DNA from: Bradyrhizobium sp. WD16
Lineage (GTDB): Bacteria > Pseudomonadota > Alphaproteobacteria > Rhizobiales > Xanthobacteraceae
Assembly (NCBI RefSeq): GCF_024181725.1
Contig: NZ_CP028908.1
Location: forward strand, 5,693,501-5,757,500
Reading direction: 5' to 3'
Length of the DNA stretch: 64,000 nucleotides
The translations under genes and the position numbers were made by a program. Positions within the stretch are counted from its first letter, which is position 1; every line of letters begins with the position of its first letter. Shown here piece after piece: positions 53,732-63,800 of the stretch. A model generated the notes under the pieces. The model was given only the letters and a program-made list of their open reading frames with translations, did no database searches and was not told the DNA's origin.

Positions 53732-54511
53732 ATGGCCACTTTCGAACACATCATCGTCGAACAAAAAGGCGCGGTTGGCATCATCCGGCTCAACCGGCCG
53801 AAGATGCTCAATGCGCTGTCGTTCGGCGTCCTCCGCGAGATCGCCGCGGCGGTCGACGACCTCGAGGCCGACGACGCCATCGGCTGCATCCTGATGACCG
53901 GTAGCGAGAAGGCCTTCGCCGCCGGCGCCGACATCAAGGAGATGCAGCCCAAAGGCTTCATCGAGATGTTCAACGAGGACTTCACCGCCATCGGCGGCGA
54001 CCGCGTTGCACGCTGCCGCAAGCCCACGGTTGCAGCTGTGAGCGGTTATGCTCTGGGCGGAGGCTGCGAGCTGGCGATGATGTGCGACATCATCGTCGCC
54101 GCCGATACCGCCAAATTCGGCCAGCCCGAGATCACGCTAGGCACCATTCCCGGCCTCGGCGGGACCCAGCGCCTGACCCGTGCCATCGGCAAGTCGAAGG
54201 CGATGGATCTGTGCCTGACCGGACGGATGATGGACGCCGCGGAGGCTGAACGGTCCGGCCTCGTCAGCCGCATTTTCCCCGCCGAAAAGCTGCTCGACGA
54301 AGCCATCGCCATGGCCGAGAAGATCGCATCGATGTCGCGTCCGGCTGCGGCGATCGCCAAGAGCGCCGTCAACCGTGCGCTCGAGACCACCCTCGCCGAG
54401 GGCATGAGCGTCGAGCGCGACCTCTTCCGCTCGACCTTTGCGCTGGAAGATCGTTCCGAGGGCATGGCCGCCTTTGTCGAGAAGCGTCCTCCGCGGTTCA
54501 AAAATCGTTGA
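53732..54511 (+). CDS. enoyl-CoA hydratase
   Basis: A 259-residue crotonase-fold enzyme of fatty-acid beta-oxidation. Oxyanion-hole and catalytic motifs: [10 protein letters not shown] (first Glu/Asp loop), [38 protein letters not shown] with the catalytic Glu residues. The length and wording match short-chain enoyl-CoA hydratase (PaaF/FadB1 type). ATG 53732 is supported by GGGGAC upstream. Stands alone. Confidence 0.93.
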   Translation: MATFEHIIVEQKGAVGIIRLNRPKMLNALSFGVLREIAAAVDDLEADDAIGCILMTGSEKAFAAGADIKEMQPKGFIEMFNEDFTAIGGDRVARCRKPTVAAVSGYALGGGCELAMMCDIIVAADTAKFGQPEITLGTIPGLGGTQRLTRAIGKSKAMDLCLTGRMMDAAEAERSGLVSRIFPAEKLLDEAIAMAEKIASMSRPAAAIAKSAVNRALETTLAEGMSVERDLFRSTFALEDRSEGMAAFVEKRPPRFKNR

Positions 54512-54719
54512 TCGCTCTATCGCCCCGGCTGCCGGCGCGGCGGACGCTCCAGCGCCGCGGTTGATCGGATAAATCAGGGCGCTAGCCATCGTCCGGCACT
54601 CAGGTCAAGCGAACAATGGTCGCTGAGCGCAAACGCCACAGTGACAATATTTCTCCACCGCCAGATTTGCGAGATAGGCCAGCCGGTTCTAAACATGCTC
54701 CCGTGGCACGGTTCGCGGG

Positions 54720-56174
54720 ATGAGTCCGCGTCGGCCAAATTCTGGGGTCTTGCAGGACATCATGGCCAGGCGCGTGAGGAGAGACGATTCCCGAAGGGAA
54801 CCGGCCCGTCGGCTTGCGCTGAGCATTCTCGTCCTGGGCGCGACCCTGCCTGGCTTCGCATCCGCCGAGACGCTGCAGGACGCTCTGGCCAAAGCGTACC
54901 AGAACAATCCGCAGCTCAACGGCGAGCGTGCGCGACAACGTGCCACCGACGAGAATGTGCCGCAGGCCCTCGCCGGCTACCGGCCGCAGCTGATGGCGAG
55001 CCTGTCGATCGGGCTGCAGCAGGTTCGCAACCAGCTCCCCGACAACTCCTTCCAGAGCGCCGGGTTGCGGCCCTGGACCATCGGCGTCACCGTTAGCCAG
55101 GTGCTGTTCAACGGCTTCAAGACCGCCAACAGCGTCCGTGTCGCCGAATTCCAGGTGCGCTCGGGGCGGGAGGCGCTGCGCAACGTCGGCCAAGGCGTGC
55201 TGCTCGACGCGGTTACGGCTTATATGAACGTGCTCGCCAACCAGGCCCTGATCGAGGCCCAGCGCGCCAATGTGAACTTTCTGCGCGAGACGCTGGCCAT
55301 CACCCGCAAACGGCTCGATGCCGGCGATGTGACGCCAACCGACACCGCCCAGGCCGAGGCCCGGCTCAATCGCGGCCTCGCCGATCTGAATTCGGCCGAG
55401 GTGGCGCTGGCGATCAGCCGCGAGACCTATGCCCAGGTGATCGGTCAGTCTCCGGCCGGCCTCGTCGCCGCCGCCACCGTCGACCGGCTCTCGCCGCCGA
55501 GCCTCGCCGAATCGTCCTCGGTGGCACGCAATGAGAATCCGGCGATCCTGTCCGCGAGCTACGACGTTGACGTAGCTACCACGCAGATCAGCGTCGCCGA
55601 AAGCAGTCTGTTGCCCCAGGTCAGCGTCCAGGGCAGCGCCAGCCACGCCATCGACACCGATCTCACCCTCGGCACCAAGCGTACCGACCAGGCCTCGATC
55701 ATCGGCCAGGCCAATGTGCCGATCTATGACGGCGGTACCGCCGCCTCCCAGACCCGCCAGGCTAAAGAGGTCGCGTCACAGAGCCGCCTCGTGCTCGAGC
55801 AGGTGCGCAACCAGACCCGCACCGCGGTCGCCAGCGCCTGGGCCACCAACGAAGGCACCAAGGTGGCGCTGCGCGCCGCCGAATCGGAGGTGAAGGCCGC
55901 GACCGTGGCGCTCGAAGGCGTGCGCCGCGAGGCTCAGGCCGGCCAGCGCACCACGGTCGACGTACTCAACGCGCAGCAGGACCTGATCAACGCCAAGAGC
56001 CGCCAGATCCAGGCGCAGCGCGACCGGGTCATCGCATCCTACACCCTGCTCAACGCCGTCGGCCGGCTCGATGTCCGCACGCTGGGGCTGAACACGCCCG
56101 ATTACCTGCCCGACGTTCATTATCATCAGGTCCGCGACGCCTGGCACGGCTTGCGCACGCCGGACGGCAAGTAG
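54720..56174 (+). CDS. tolC: TolC-family outer-membrane channel
   Basis: A 484-residue outer-membrane efflux/secretion channel. After a signal (RRLALSILVLGATLPGFASA) the two OEP repeats follow: ETLQDALAKAYQNNPQLNGE and, in the second half, NPAILSASYDVDVATTQISVA. Conserved patterns include YRPQLMASL, LDAGDVTPTDTAQAEARL and VLNAQQDLINAKSRQIQAQR. It is convergent with the RND pump operon that ends 6 bp away and could be its outer-membrane partner. ATG 54720; ATG 54762 is a possible alternative. Confidence 0.92.
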   Translation: MSPRRPNSGVLQDIMARRVRRDDSRREPARRLALSILVLGATLPGFASAETLQDALAKAYQNNPQLNGERARQRATDENVPQALAGYRPQLMASLSIGLQQVRNQLPDNSFQSAGLRPWTIGVTVSQVLFNGFKTANSVRVAEFQVRSGREALRNVGQGVLLDAVTAYMNVLANQALIEAQRANVNFLRETLAITRKRLDAGDVTPTDTAQAEARLNRGLADLNSAEVALAISRETYAQVIGQSPAGLVAAATVDRLSPPSLAESSSVARNENPAILSASYDVDVATTQISVAESSLLPQVSVQGSASHAIDTDLTLGTKRTDQASIIGQANVPIYDGGTAASQTRQAKEVASQSRLVLEQVRNQTRTAVASAWATNEGTKVALRAAESEVKAATVALEGVRREAQAGQRTTVDVLNAQQDLINAKSRQIQAQRDRVIASYTLLNAVGRLDVRTLGLNTPDYLPDVHYHQVRDAWHGLRTPDGK

Positions 56175-56180
56175 TCTGGA

Positions 56181-59100
56181 TCAGCCGCGGCGCGAGAAGG
56201 CCGCGATCAGCGCCGGCAGCGTCACCAGGATGACGACGGGCGCCAGCATCATCCCCGTCACCACCACGACCGCAAGCGGCTTCTGCACCTGCGAGCCGAT
56301 GCCGGCCGACATCGCGGCGGGCAGCAGACCAATTCCTGCCACGGCGCACGTCATCAGCACCGGGCGCATCTGCAACTCGCCAGTGCGGATCACAGCGCGA
56401 ATGCGATCGTACCCCTCGTCGATGAGCTGGTTGTACTGGGACAGGATGATAATGCCGTCCATCACAGCGATGCCGAACAGGGCAATGAAGCCGATCGCCG
56501 CCGACACGCTGAAGGGAATACCGCTGACTACAAGTCCCAGCACGCCGCCGAACACCGCCATCGGAATCACGCTCATGGTCAGCAGCGTGTCGACCATCGA
56601 GCCAAAATTGAACCACAGCATGACGGCGATCAACGCCAGGCTTATCGGCACGACAATGGACAGGCGTCGGATAGCATCCTGCAGATTGCCGAACTCGCCG
56701 ACCCATTCCATTCGCGAGCCGGGCGGCAGCTGGACCTGCTCGGCGATCTTGTCCTGCGCCTCCTTGATGGCACTGCCAAGATCGCGCTCGCGCACCGAGA
56801 ACTTGATCGGCAGGTAGCGCTCCTGCTGCTCGCGATAGATATAGGCAGCGCCCGACACCAGCTGAATGGTCGCGACCTCGCTCAGAGGAATCTGGGTGAC
56901 GCCATTCGGCCCTTGGGCGCCGATCCGCAGGTTCTGGATCGCTTCGGCGCTTTTGCGGTATTCCGGCGCGAGCCGCACGATGATCGGAAAGTGCCGGTCG
57001 CTGCCTGGCTCGTAGAGATCGCCGGCGGAATCGCCGCCGATGGCGACGCGGATAGTGGCGTTGATGTCGCCCGGCGACAGGCCATAGCGCGCGGCACGGG
57101 CACGATCGATGTCGATCTGGATGGTCGGCTGGCCGAGCGAGGTGAACACCGACAGGTCGGTGACGCCGCGCACCGTCGACAACACCGACTTGATCTTGTT
57201 GGCGGTCTTGGTCAGCGCCACGAGATCGTTGCCGAACAGCTTGATCGAATTCTCGCCCTTCACACCGGATACTGCCTCGGCCACATTGTCCTGCAGATAT
57301 TGCGAGAAGTTGAACTCCACCCCGGGGAATTTCTCCTGCAGCTCGGCGAGCAGCTGGGCAGTGAGGACGTCCTTGTCCCTGGTCCCGGGCCAATCGCTCG
57401 TCGGCTTGAGCGGAGCGAAGAATTCGGCGTTGAAGAAGCCGGCAGCATCGGTGCCGTCGTCGGGACGGCCGTGCTGCGACACCACCGATTCAACTTCGGG
57501 CCGGGCCTTGATCACCTTACGCATCTCGTTGACGTAGCTATTGCCGGCCTCGAGCGAGATCGTCGAAGGCAATGTGGCACGAATCCAGAGATTGCCCTCT
57601 TCCAGCTTCGGCAGGAATTCGAGGCCGAGCATGCGAATCCCGATCGCGGTCAACACCACGAGACCAACAGCGCCGCCCAGCACGATGCGGCGATTGCCCA
57701 CAGCCCAGCGCAGCAGCGGCACATAGGCACGGTGCAGGAACTGAACGATTCGGGTTTCGGTCTCGTGCAGATGTGCCGGCAGGATGATGGCGCTGAGCGC
57801 CGGGGTGACGGTGAAGGTCGCGATCAGGCCGCCTGCCAGCGCATAGGCATACGTGCGCGCCATCGGCCCAAAGATGTTGCCTTCGACCCCGCTCAACGTG
57901 AACAGCGGCAGGAAGGCGGCAATGATGATGGCGGCGGCGAAGAAGATCGAGCGGGCAACGTCGGCCGACGCGCTGAAGATCGCGTGGGTCTTCATGCCCA
58001 TGATCGTGTCGGGTGAAATCGCCTGCGCCTCGTCCGATGACAGCTCCGTGGTTTGCGACAGCCGTCGGAAGATCGCCTCCACCATGATCACGGTGGCGTC
58101 GACGATCAGGCCGAAATCGATCGCGCCGACCGACAAAAGGTTGGCCGATTCGCCGCGCAGCACCAGGATGATCACGGCGAAGAACAGCGCAAAGGGGATC
58201 GTGGCGCCAACGATGACCGCGCTACGCAGGTCCCCGAGGAAAATCCATTGCAGGAGGACGATGAGTCCGATGCCCACCACCATATTGTGGAGCACAGTAT
58301 GCGTGGTCGTTTCGATCAGATCCTTGCGGTCGTAGATCCGCTCGATGTGCACGCCTGGCGGCAACAGGCCGGAGTGATTGATGGTGTGGACCAGTTGCTC
58401 GACCCGGGCGATGGTCGGCGAGCTCTGCTCCCCGCGCCGCATCAAGACGATGCCCTGGACGATATCGTCGGCATCATTCATCCCGGCGATGCCGAGGCGA
58501 GGCTTCTCGCCAATCGTGACCGTGGCCACGTCCTTGACCAGCACCGGGTTGCCGCCGCTCTGGGAAACCATGGTCTGGGCAAGTTCGTCAATCGAGCGGA
58601 TCAGGCCAACGCCGCGTACCACCGCCGACTGAGTTCCGATGTTGACGGTGTTGCCGCCGACGTTGATGTTGGCGTTGCCGACGGCCTGGAGCAGCTGGGG
58701 CAGCGTCAGCCCATTGGCGATTAGCTTGTTGAAATCCACCTGGATCTCGTAGGTCTTGGTCTTGCCGCCCCAGCCAGTGACGTCGATCACCCCGGGCACG
58801 GCGCGGAAACGGCGCTGCAATACCCAGTCCTGCAGGGTCTTGAGATCCATCACGCTGTAATTGGACGGTCCGACCAGCCGATACCGGAAAATCTCGCCAA
58901 TGGCGCTGAGCGGCGAGATCTGTGGCTGGACGTTGTTCGGCAGTGGCGCGAGCTGCCCGAGCCGGTTGAGGACCTGCTGCAGCGCTTCATCATAAGTGTA
59001 GTCGAACGAAAATTGCAGCTTCACGTCCGACAGCCCATAAAGCGAGATCGTGCGAATGGTTCGCAGATTCTTGATGCCGGCGAGCTGGGTTTCGATCGGG

Positions 59101-59297
59101 ATGGTGATGTAGCGCTCGATCTCCTCGGCGGAGAGTCCGGGCGACTGAGTCACGATGTCGACCATCGGCGGAGTCGGATCGGGATAGGCTTCGATGTTGA
59201 GCTGACGAAAGGCGATCAAACCGCCGATGAAGACGACCGCAAACAGGCCAACCATCAGGAAGCGGCGCTCAACCGCAAGAGCGACGAGACGATCCAT
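56181..59297 (-). CDS. RND efflux transporter, CzcA/CusA-like
   Basis: A 1038-residue inner-membrane proton-driven pump with 12 TM helices and two large periplasmic loops. The N-terminus and porter domain (MVDIVTQSPGLSAEEIERYI, GGKTKTYEIQVDFNKLIANG) are typical of heavy-metal RND pumps. The TM4 motif reads DFGLIVDATVIMVEA, where CzcA-type pumps have DFGLIVDGAVIMVEN; the acidic residues are kept. It follows the adaptor gene at 59405-60655. Metal specificity cannot be read from the sequence. Confidence 0.92.
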   Translation of the reverse strand: MDRLVALAVERRFLMVGLFAVVFIGGLIAFRQLNIEAYPDPTPPMVDIVTQSPGLSAEEIERYITIPIETQLAGIKNLRTIRTISLYGLSDVKLQFSFDYTYDEALQQVLNRLGQLAPLPNNVQPQISPLSAIGEIFRYRLVGPSNYSVMDLKTLQDWVLQRRFRAVPGVIDVTGWGGKTKTYEIQVDFNKLIANGLTLPQLLQAVGNANINVGGNTVNIGTQSAVVRGVGLIRSIDELAQTMVSQSGGNPVLVKDVATVTIGEKPRLGIAGMNDADDIVQGIVLMRRGEQSSPTIARVEQLVHTINHSGLLPPGVHIERIYDRKDLIETTTHTVLHNMVVGIGLIVLLQWIFLGDLRSAVIVGATIPFALFFAVIILVLRGESANLLSVGAIDFGLIVDATVIMVEAIFRRLSQTTELSSDEAQAISPDTIMGMKTHAIFSASADVARSIFFAAAIIIAAFLPLFTLSGVEGNIFGPMARTYAYALAGGLIATFTVTPALSAIILPAHLHETETRIVQFLHRAYVPLLRWAVGNRRIVLGGAVGLVVLTAIGIRMLGLEFLPKLEEGNLWIRATLPSTISLEAGNSYVNEMRKVIKARPEVESVVSQHGRPDDGTDAAGFFNAEFFAPLKPTSDWPGTRDKDVLTAQLLAELQEKFPGVEFNFSQYLQDNVAEAVSGVKGENSIKLFGNDLVALTKTANKIKSVLSTVRGVTDLSVFTSLGQPTIQIDIDRARAARYGLSPGDINATIRVAIGGDSAGDLYEPGSDRHFPIIVRLAPEYRKSAEAIQNLRIGAQGPNGVTQIPLSEVATIQLVSGAAYIYREQQERYLPIKFSVRERDLGSAIKEAQDKIAEQVQLPPGSRMEWVGEFGNLQDAIRRLSIVVPISLALIAVMLWFNFGSMVDTLLTMSVIPMAVFGGVLGLVVSGIPFSVSAAIGFIALFGIAVMDGIIILSQYNQLIDEGYDRIRAVIRTGELQMRPVLMTCAVAGIGLLPAAMSAGIGSQVQKPLAVVVVTGMMLAPVVILVTLPALIAAFSRRG

Positions 59298-59404
59298 CAG
59301 GTGTATGCCTCAATCGGCATGGCAATGCCGGCGCCGGACGGCGCCCTTTTTCGATGCTCATGCATGGGTGATGCGAGCACGCCCCTTCGAAGTCGGACCA
59401 TGCC

Positions 59405-60655
59405 CTAGCTGCCGGATGCCGCCCGGTCGATGAAGAGGCTGCCCCGCGTCACGATTTTCTCGTCGCGGGCAAGGCCGTCCTTGACCTCGACGAAATCACG
59501 ACTGGTGAGTCCGACCTTGATCGGCCGCAACTCGATCGACTTGTCGTCGTTGACGACCCAGACCCGGACCTGGTCGGCCTCGTAGATCAGCGCCCGCCTC
59601 GGCACCGCCACTGCGGGCCTGCCGGTGCCGGAATAGATCGTGACATTGGCGAACATTTCCGGCTTGAGCGCGCTATCGGTATTGTCGACGGTGGCGCGCA
59701 CCAGAAGCCGGCGCGTCGCCGGATCGATTGCCGCGGCGACATAGTCGATCCGCGCGGTGTAGACCCGCCCGGGCGACGACAGCACGGTGAAGCTGAGGTC
59801 CTGGCCGAGGGCGACGGCGGCGGCTTCGGTCTCGCGCACATAAGCGGTGAGCCAGACGGTGGAGAGATCGCCGATGACGAAGACCGGATCGGTGGCGCCA
59901 GCACTAATGTACTGGCCGGGGCCGACCTTGCGCTGGACCACGGTACCTGCGATCGGCGCCAACACCCGCGTATCCGGGCTGATGCGGCCCTTGTCCTCGA
60001 CCTGCGATATCGCCTCGTCGTTGAAGCCGAGGATTCGCAGCCGGTTGCGGGCCGCCTCGAGCGCGGTCACCGCCGAACGCATGTCGTTCTGGGCGCCGAC
60101 CAGCGTCGCCTGGGACTGCTGATAGTCCTTGAGCGGCGCAGCCTTGCCTTCGAACAGGTCCTTGGCGCGGCGGTCCTGGAGCTGGGCGAGCTCGAGTTGC
60201 GAGCGCGCCTTGTTGAGCGCAGCGAGCGCCGCGACGAAATCGTTCTGGCTCTGCACCGTGTCGGTGGCTTCGATGACAAGCAGCGGCTGGCCCTGGATCA
60301 CCTGCTCGCCGGGCCGCGCCAGCAGCTTGGTGACCCGGCCGATGTAGGGCGAAAACACCGGGGTGGAGCGATCCTCGTCCACCGCGATCTTGCCCTCGGT
60401 GATGTTCTCGGCGCGGAAGACCCGCTCGGTGACCGGCTCGACCGTCAGGCTGGCCCATTCCGCTGTGGTCGGCGTGTAGCGTGACCCTCGGCCGTTTCGC
60501 GACTGGCTGGAAAGTTCGAGCTGATCCTGCGGCGCTCCACTCATACGGGTGAATGCGAATCCAGTGCCCGCCAGCAAAGCCAGCACAGCGCAGCCGGCGG
60601 CCAGATGGCGTCGGGTCAGGGGCAGACTGAAGATGAACAAACGTTTATCTGACAC
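59405..60655 (-). CDS. HlyD/CzcB-family membrane-fusion adaptor
   Basis: A 416-residue periplasmic adaptor with an N-terminal TM anchor (LAAGCAVLALLAGTGFAF). It carries barrel-sandwich halves (PYIGRVTKLLARPGEQVIQG; PIAGTVVQRKVGPGQYISAG), an alpha-hairpin between them (ARSQLELAQLQDRRAKDLFE) and a beta-barrel and C-terminal domain (ALIYEADQVRVWVVNDDKSI). First gene of the RND operon. It lacks a His-rich metal-binding N-terminus. Confidence 0.9.
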   Translation of the reverse strand: MSDKRLFIFSLPLTRRHLAAGCAVLALLAGTGFAFTRMSGAPQDQLELSSQSRNGRGSRYTPTTAEWASLTVEPVTERVFRAENITEGKIAVDEDRSTPVFSPYIGRVTKLLARPGEQVIQGQPLLVIEATDTVQSQNDFVAALAALNKARSQLELAQLQDRRAKDLFEGKAAPLKDYQQSQATLVGAQNDMRSAVTALEAARNRLRILGFNDEAISQVEDKGRISPDTRVLAPIAGTVVQRKVGPGQYISAGATDPVFVIGDLSTVWLTAYVRETEAAAVALGQDLSFTVLSSPGRVYTARIDYVAAAIDPATRRLLVRATVDNTDSALKPEMFANVTIYSGTGRPAVAVPRRALIYEADQVRVWVVNDDKSIELRPIKVGLTSRDFVEVKDGLARDEKIVTRGSLFIDRAASGS

Positions 60656-60858
60656 GGATCATCTCTGGGTCCGGAATCGCGGTGCGCGACATAGCGTCGC
60701 GTCCCGGCTTGGTCTGCTATTAGTGCCGAACGATCGTTACAGACAATCTAAAAAAGCGATTCCTGTGCCCTTGATTTCGTGTGCGCTGCGCCGTGTGGGG
60801 CGGTTGGCGGCTGCCGAGGCCGCAATGATGACCATTTGGTGACGCCGCGCCGCCGGAT

Positions 60859-63800
60859 TCAGCGGAAATCTCGCGACGGCGGCAGGACCCGAACGTCCCG
60901 CGGATGGCGGGGCATGGGGTGAGCAAGCGGATCGTCCCGGAAATCCGTTCCCCCGCCCTCGCCCGCCCCGCCGGTTGGCGCCCGTCCGGGTGCCGGAGCG
61001 AGGTTGTCAGCGAGCAGCGCCAAATCGGGGGAGCGGTCGACCAGGCGCTGGGCGACCAGGTGCACCACCCCCTCGGGACTGCGCTGGATCAGCCCTTCGA
61101 CCAGCACCAGACGGGCCCCCATCACTTCCTTGCGATAGCGTTCCATAACCTTCGGCCACACCACAATGTTGGCAATTCCGGTCTCGTCCTCGAGGGTCAT
61201 AAACACCACTCCGCTGGCGCTGCCCGGCCGCTGGCGCACCAAGGTGACACCCGCACAGCGGGCCCGGGCGCCGTGGGCGAGATTGGTGGCTTCCTCGCAG
61301 GACAGAGTGTTCTCCGCCCGCAGGCGGTCGCGGAGAAACTCCACCGGATGGCCCTTCAGCGACAACCGCACGGTCTGATAATCGGCGACCACCTGTTCGG
61401 ACCGCGGCATCGACGGCAGCGGCGCCGTTACCTCGTCCGGCTGCTCGCGCGCCGCGGCGGCGACAAACAGCGGCAGCGGCACGTCATCCGGCAGGCGCCG
61501 CACCGCCCACAGCGCCGCTCGGCGATCGAGGCCGAGCGAGCGGAACGCATCCGCATCGGCGAGCAGGACCAGGGCCCGTTTCGGCAGCGCGGTCGCCCGG
61601 GCGAACTCCTCCAGTGAACCGAAGGGGCGGCGCGCACGGGCCGCGACGATGCAATGGTCCCAGTCCTCGTCCGACCATCTCCGCGGATCATCTGGATCGC
61701 GGACATGGAAACCGTCGATCTGGCGAAAGCCGAGGCGCAGCGCGTGATATTTCCCATAGCGCTCCTCGAGACTGTTCTGGCCGAGGCTGAATGAAACGTC
61801 GACCTCGCGCACCTCGACCTCGTGCTTGCGAGCGTCGCCGACGATCTGGGCCGGAGCGTAGAACCCCATCGGCTGCGAATTCAACAAGGCACAGGCGAAG
61901 GCGTCGGGATGCTCGTTCTTGATCCAGGACGAGGCATAGACCAGTTGAGCGAAGCTCGCGGCATGGCTTTCCGGAAAGCCGTAGGTGCCGAAACCTTCGA
62001 TCTGCCTGAAGCAGCGCTCGGAGAAGTCCTGTGGATAGCCACGTGCCACCATGTTGCCAACCATGCGATCGCGAAACTTGCGCACATCGCCCATGTTGCG
62101 GAAAGTCGCCATGGAGCGGCGGAGCTGGTTGGCCTCGCTTGGAGTGAATTTCGCCGCCTCGATAGCGAGCCGCATCGCCTGCTCCTGGAACAACGGCACG
62201 CCGAGGGTGCGCTGCAGGACATTGCGCAATTCGTCGGCCGGACCGTGGTCGGGATGCGGCGAGGGATAGTCGACCCTCTCCTGGCCGTTGCGACGGCGCA
62301 GATAGGGATGGACCATGTCACCCTGGATCGGCCCCGGACGGACGATCGCGACCTCGATCACGAGGTCGTAGAATTTCTGCGGCTTGAGCCGCGGCAGCAT
62401 GTTCATCTGGGCGCGGCTCTCGACCTGGAAGACGCCGATCGAATCGCCGCGCGAGAGCATGTCGTAAACGGCCTTCTCCTCCGATGGAATGGCCGTGAGA
62501 TCGAGTCGCTCGCCCTTGTGCCCGGCGATCAGGTCGAAGCTCTTGCGGATGCAGGTGAGCATGCCCAACGCCAGCACATCGACCTTCATCATCCGCAGCG
62601 CGTCGATATCGTCTTTGTCCCACTCGATGAAAGTACGCTCGTCCATGGCGGCATTGCCGATGGGGACGAATTCGTCGAGACGATCGCGGGTAAGGACGAA
62701 GCCGCCGACATGCTGGGACAGGTGCCGGGGGAAACGCACGAGTTCTGCCGCGAGATCGACGGCGCGGCGAAGCATCGGATTGGAGGGATCCAGCCCGGCC
62801 TGACGGACCTGCATGTCGTTGAGACCGTCGCCCCAGCTTCCCCACACGGTATCGGCGAGCGCCGCGGTGACGTCCTCGGTCAGGCCGAGCGCCTTGCCGA
62901 CATCGCGGACGGCGCTGCGCGGCCGGTAATGAATGACGGTGGCGACGATCGCCGCCTTGTGACGGCCATAGCGGCGATAGACATATTGCATCACCTCCTC
63001 GCGTCGCGAATGCTCGAAATCGACATCGATATCCGGCGGCTCGCGCCGCTCTTCCGACACGAAGCGCTCGAACAGGAGGTCGATCTTGGTCGGATCGACC
63101 GAGGTGACGCCGAGCACGTAGCATACGGCAGAATTGGCCGCCGAGCCGCGCCCCTGACACAGAATGTTCTGGGACCGAGCATAGCTGACGATGTCGTGCA
63201 CGGTGAGAAAGTAATGTGCGTATTCGAGCCTCTCGATCAGCGCCAGCTCCTTGGCCAGGGTATCGTGCAGTTTCTGGTCGAGCCCTTGCGGAAACTGCCG
63301 GCGCGCGCCTTCCCAGGTGAGATCCTCAAGATGCTGCTGCGCGGACTTGCCCGGCGGCACCGGCTCGTCAGGGTATTGATAACGCAGATCGTCCAGCGCA
63401 AAGCGGATACGGTTCGCAAACCGCATGGTCTCGGCGATCGCCTCCGGAAAATCGCGAAACAACCGTACCATTTCGAAAGCGGGCTTGAGATGGCGCTCCG
63501 CATTGGCCTCGAGCTGCCGCCCGATGGCCTCGATGGTTGCCTTCTCCCGGATGCAGGTCAGGACATCCTGCAGCGGGCGCCGCGCCGGGTGATGGTAGAG
63601 CACGTCGTTGGTGGCGAGCAGCGGCACGTCGGCGCCATCGGCGAGGCCGGCGAGAAGCGCCAGCCGACGCCGGTCGTCTCCGCGATAAAGCAGGCTCGCC
63701 GCGAGCCACACCCCATCGGCGCCGGAGGCACGCAATCGCGCCAGCAGCGCGGCGGCAGCATCCGCGTCGAAACGATGCGGCAGCGCCAGGACCAGCAACT

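Noticed and set aside
54600-55646. Frame antisense to the tolC gene
   Set aside because: Low-complexity shadow frame; the plus strand encodes a clear TolC-family protein.
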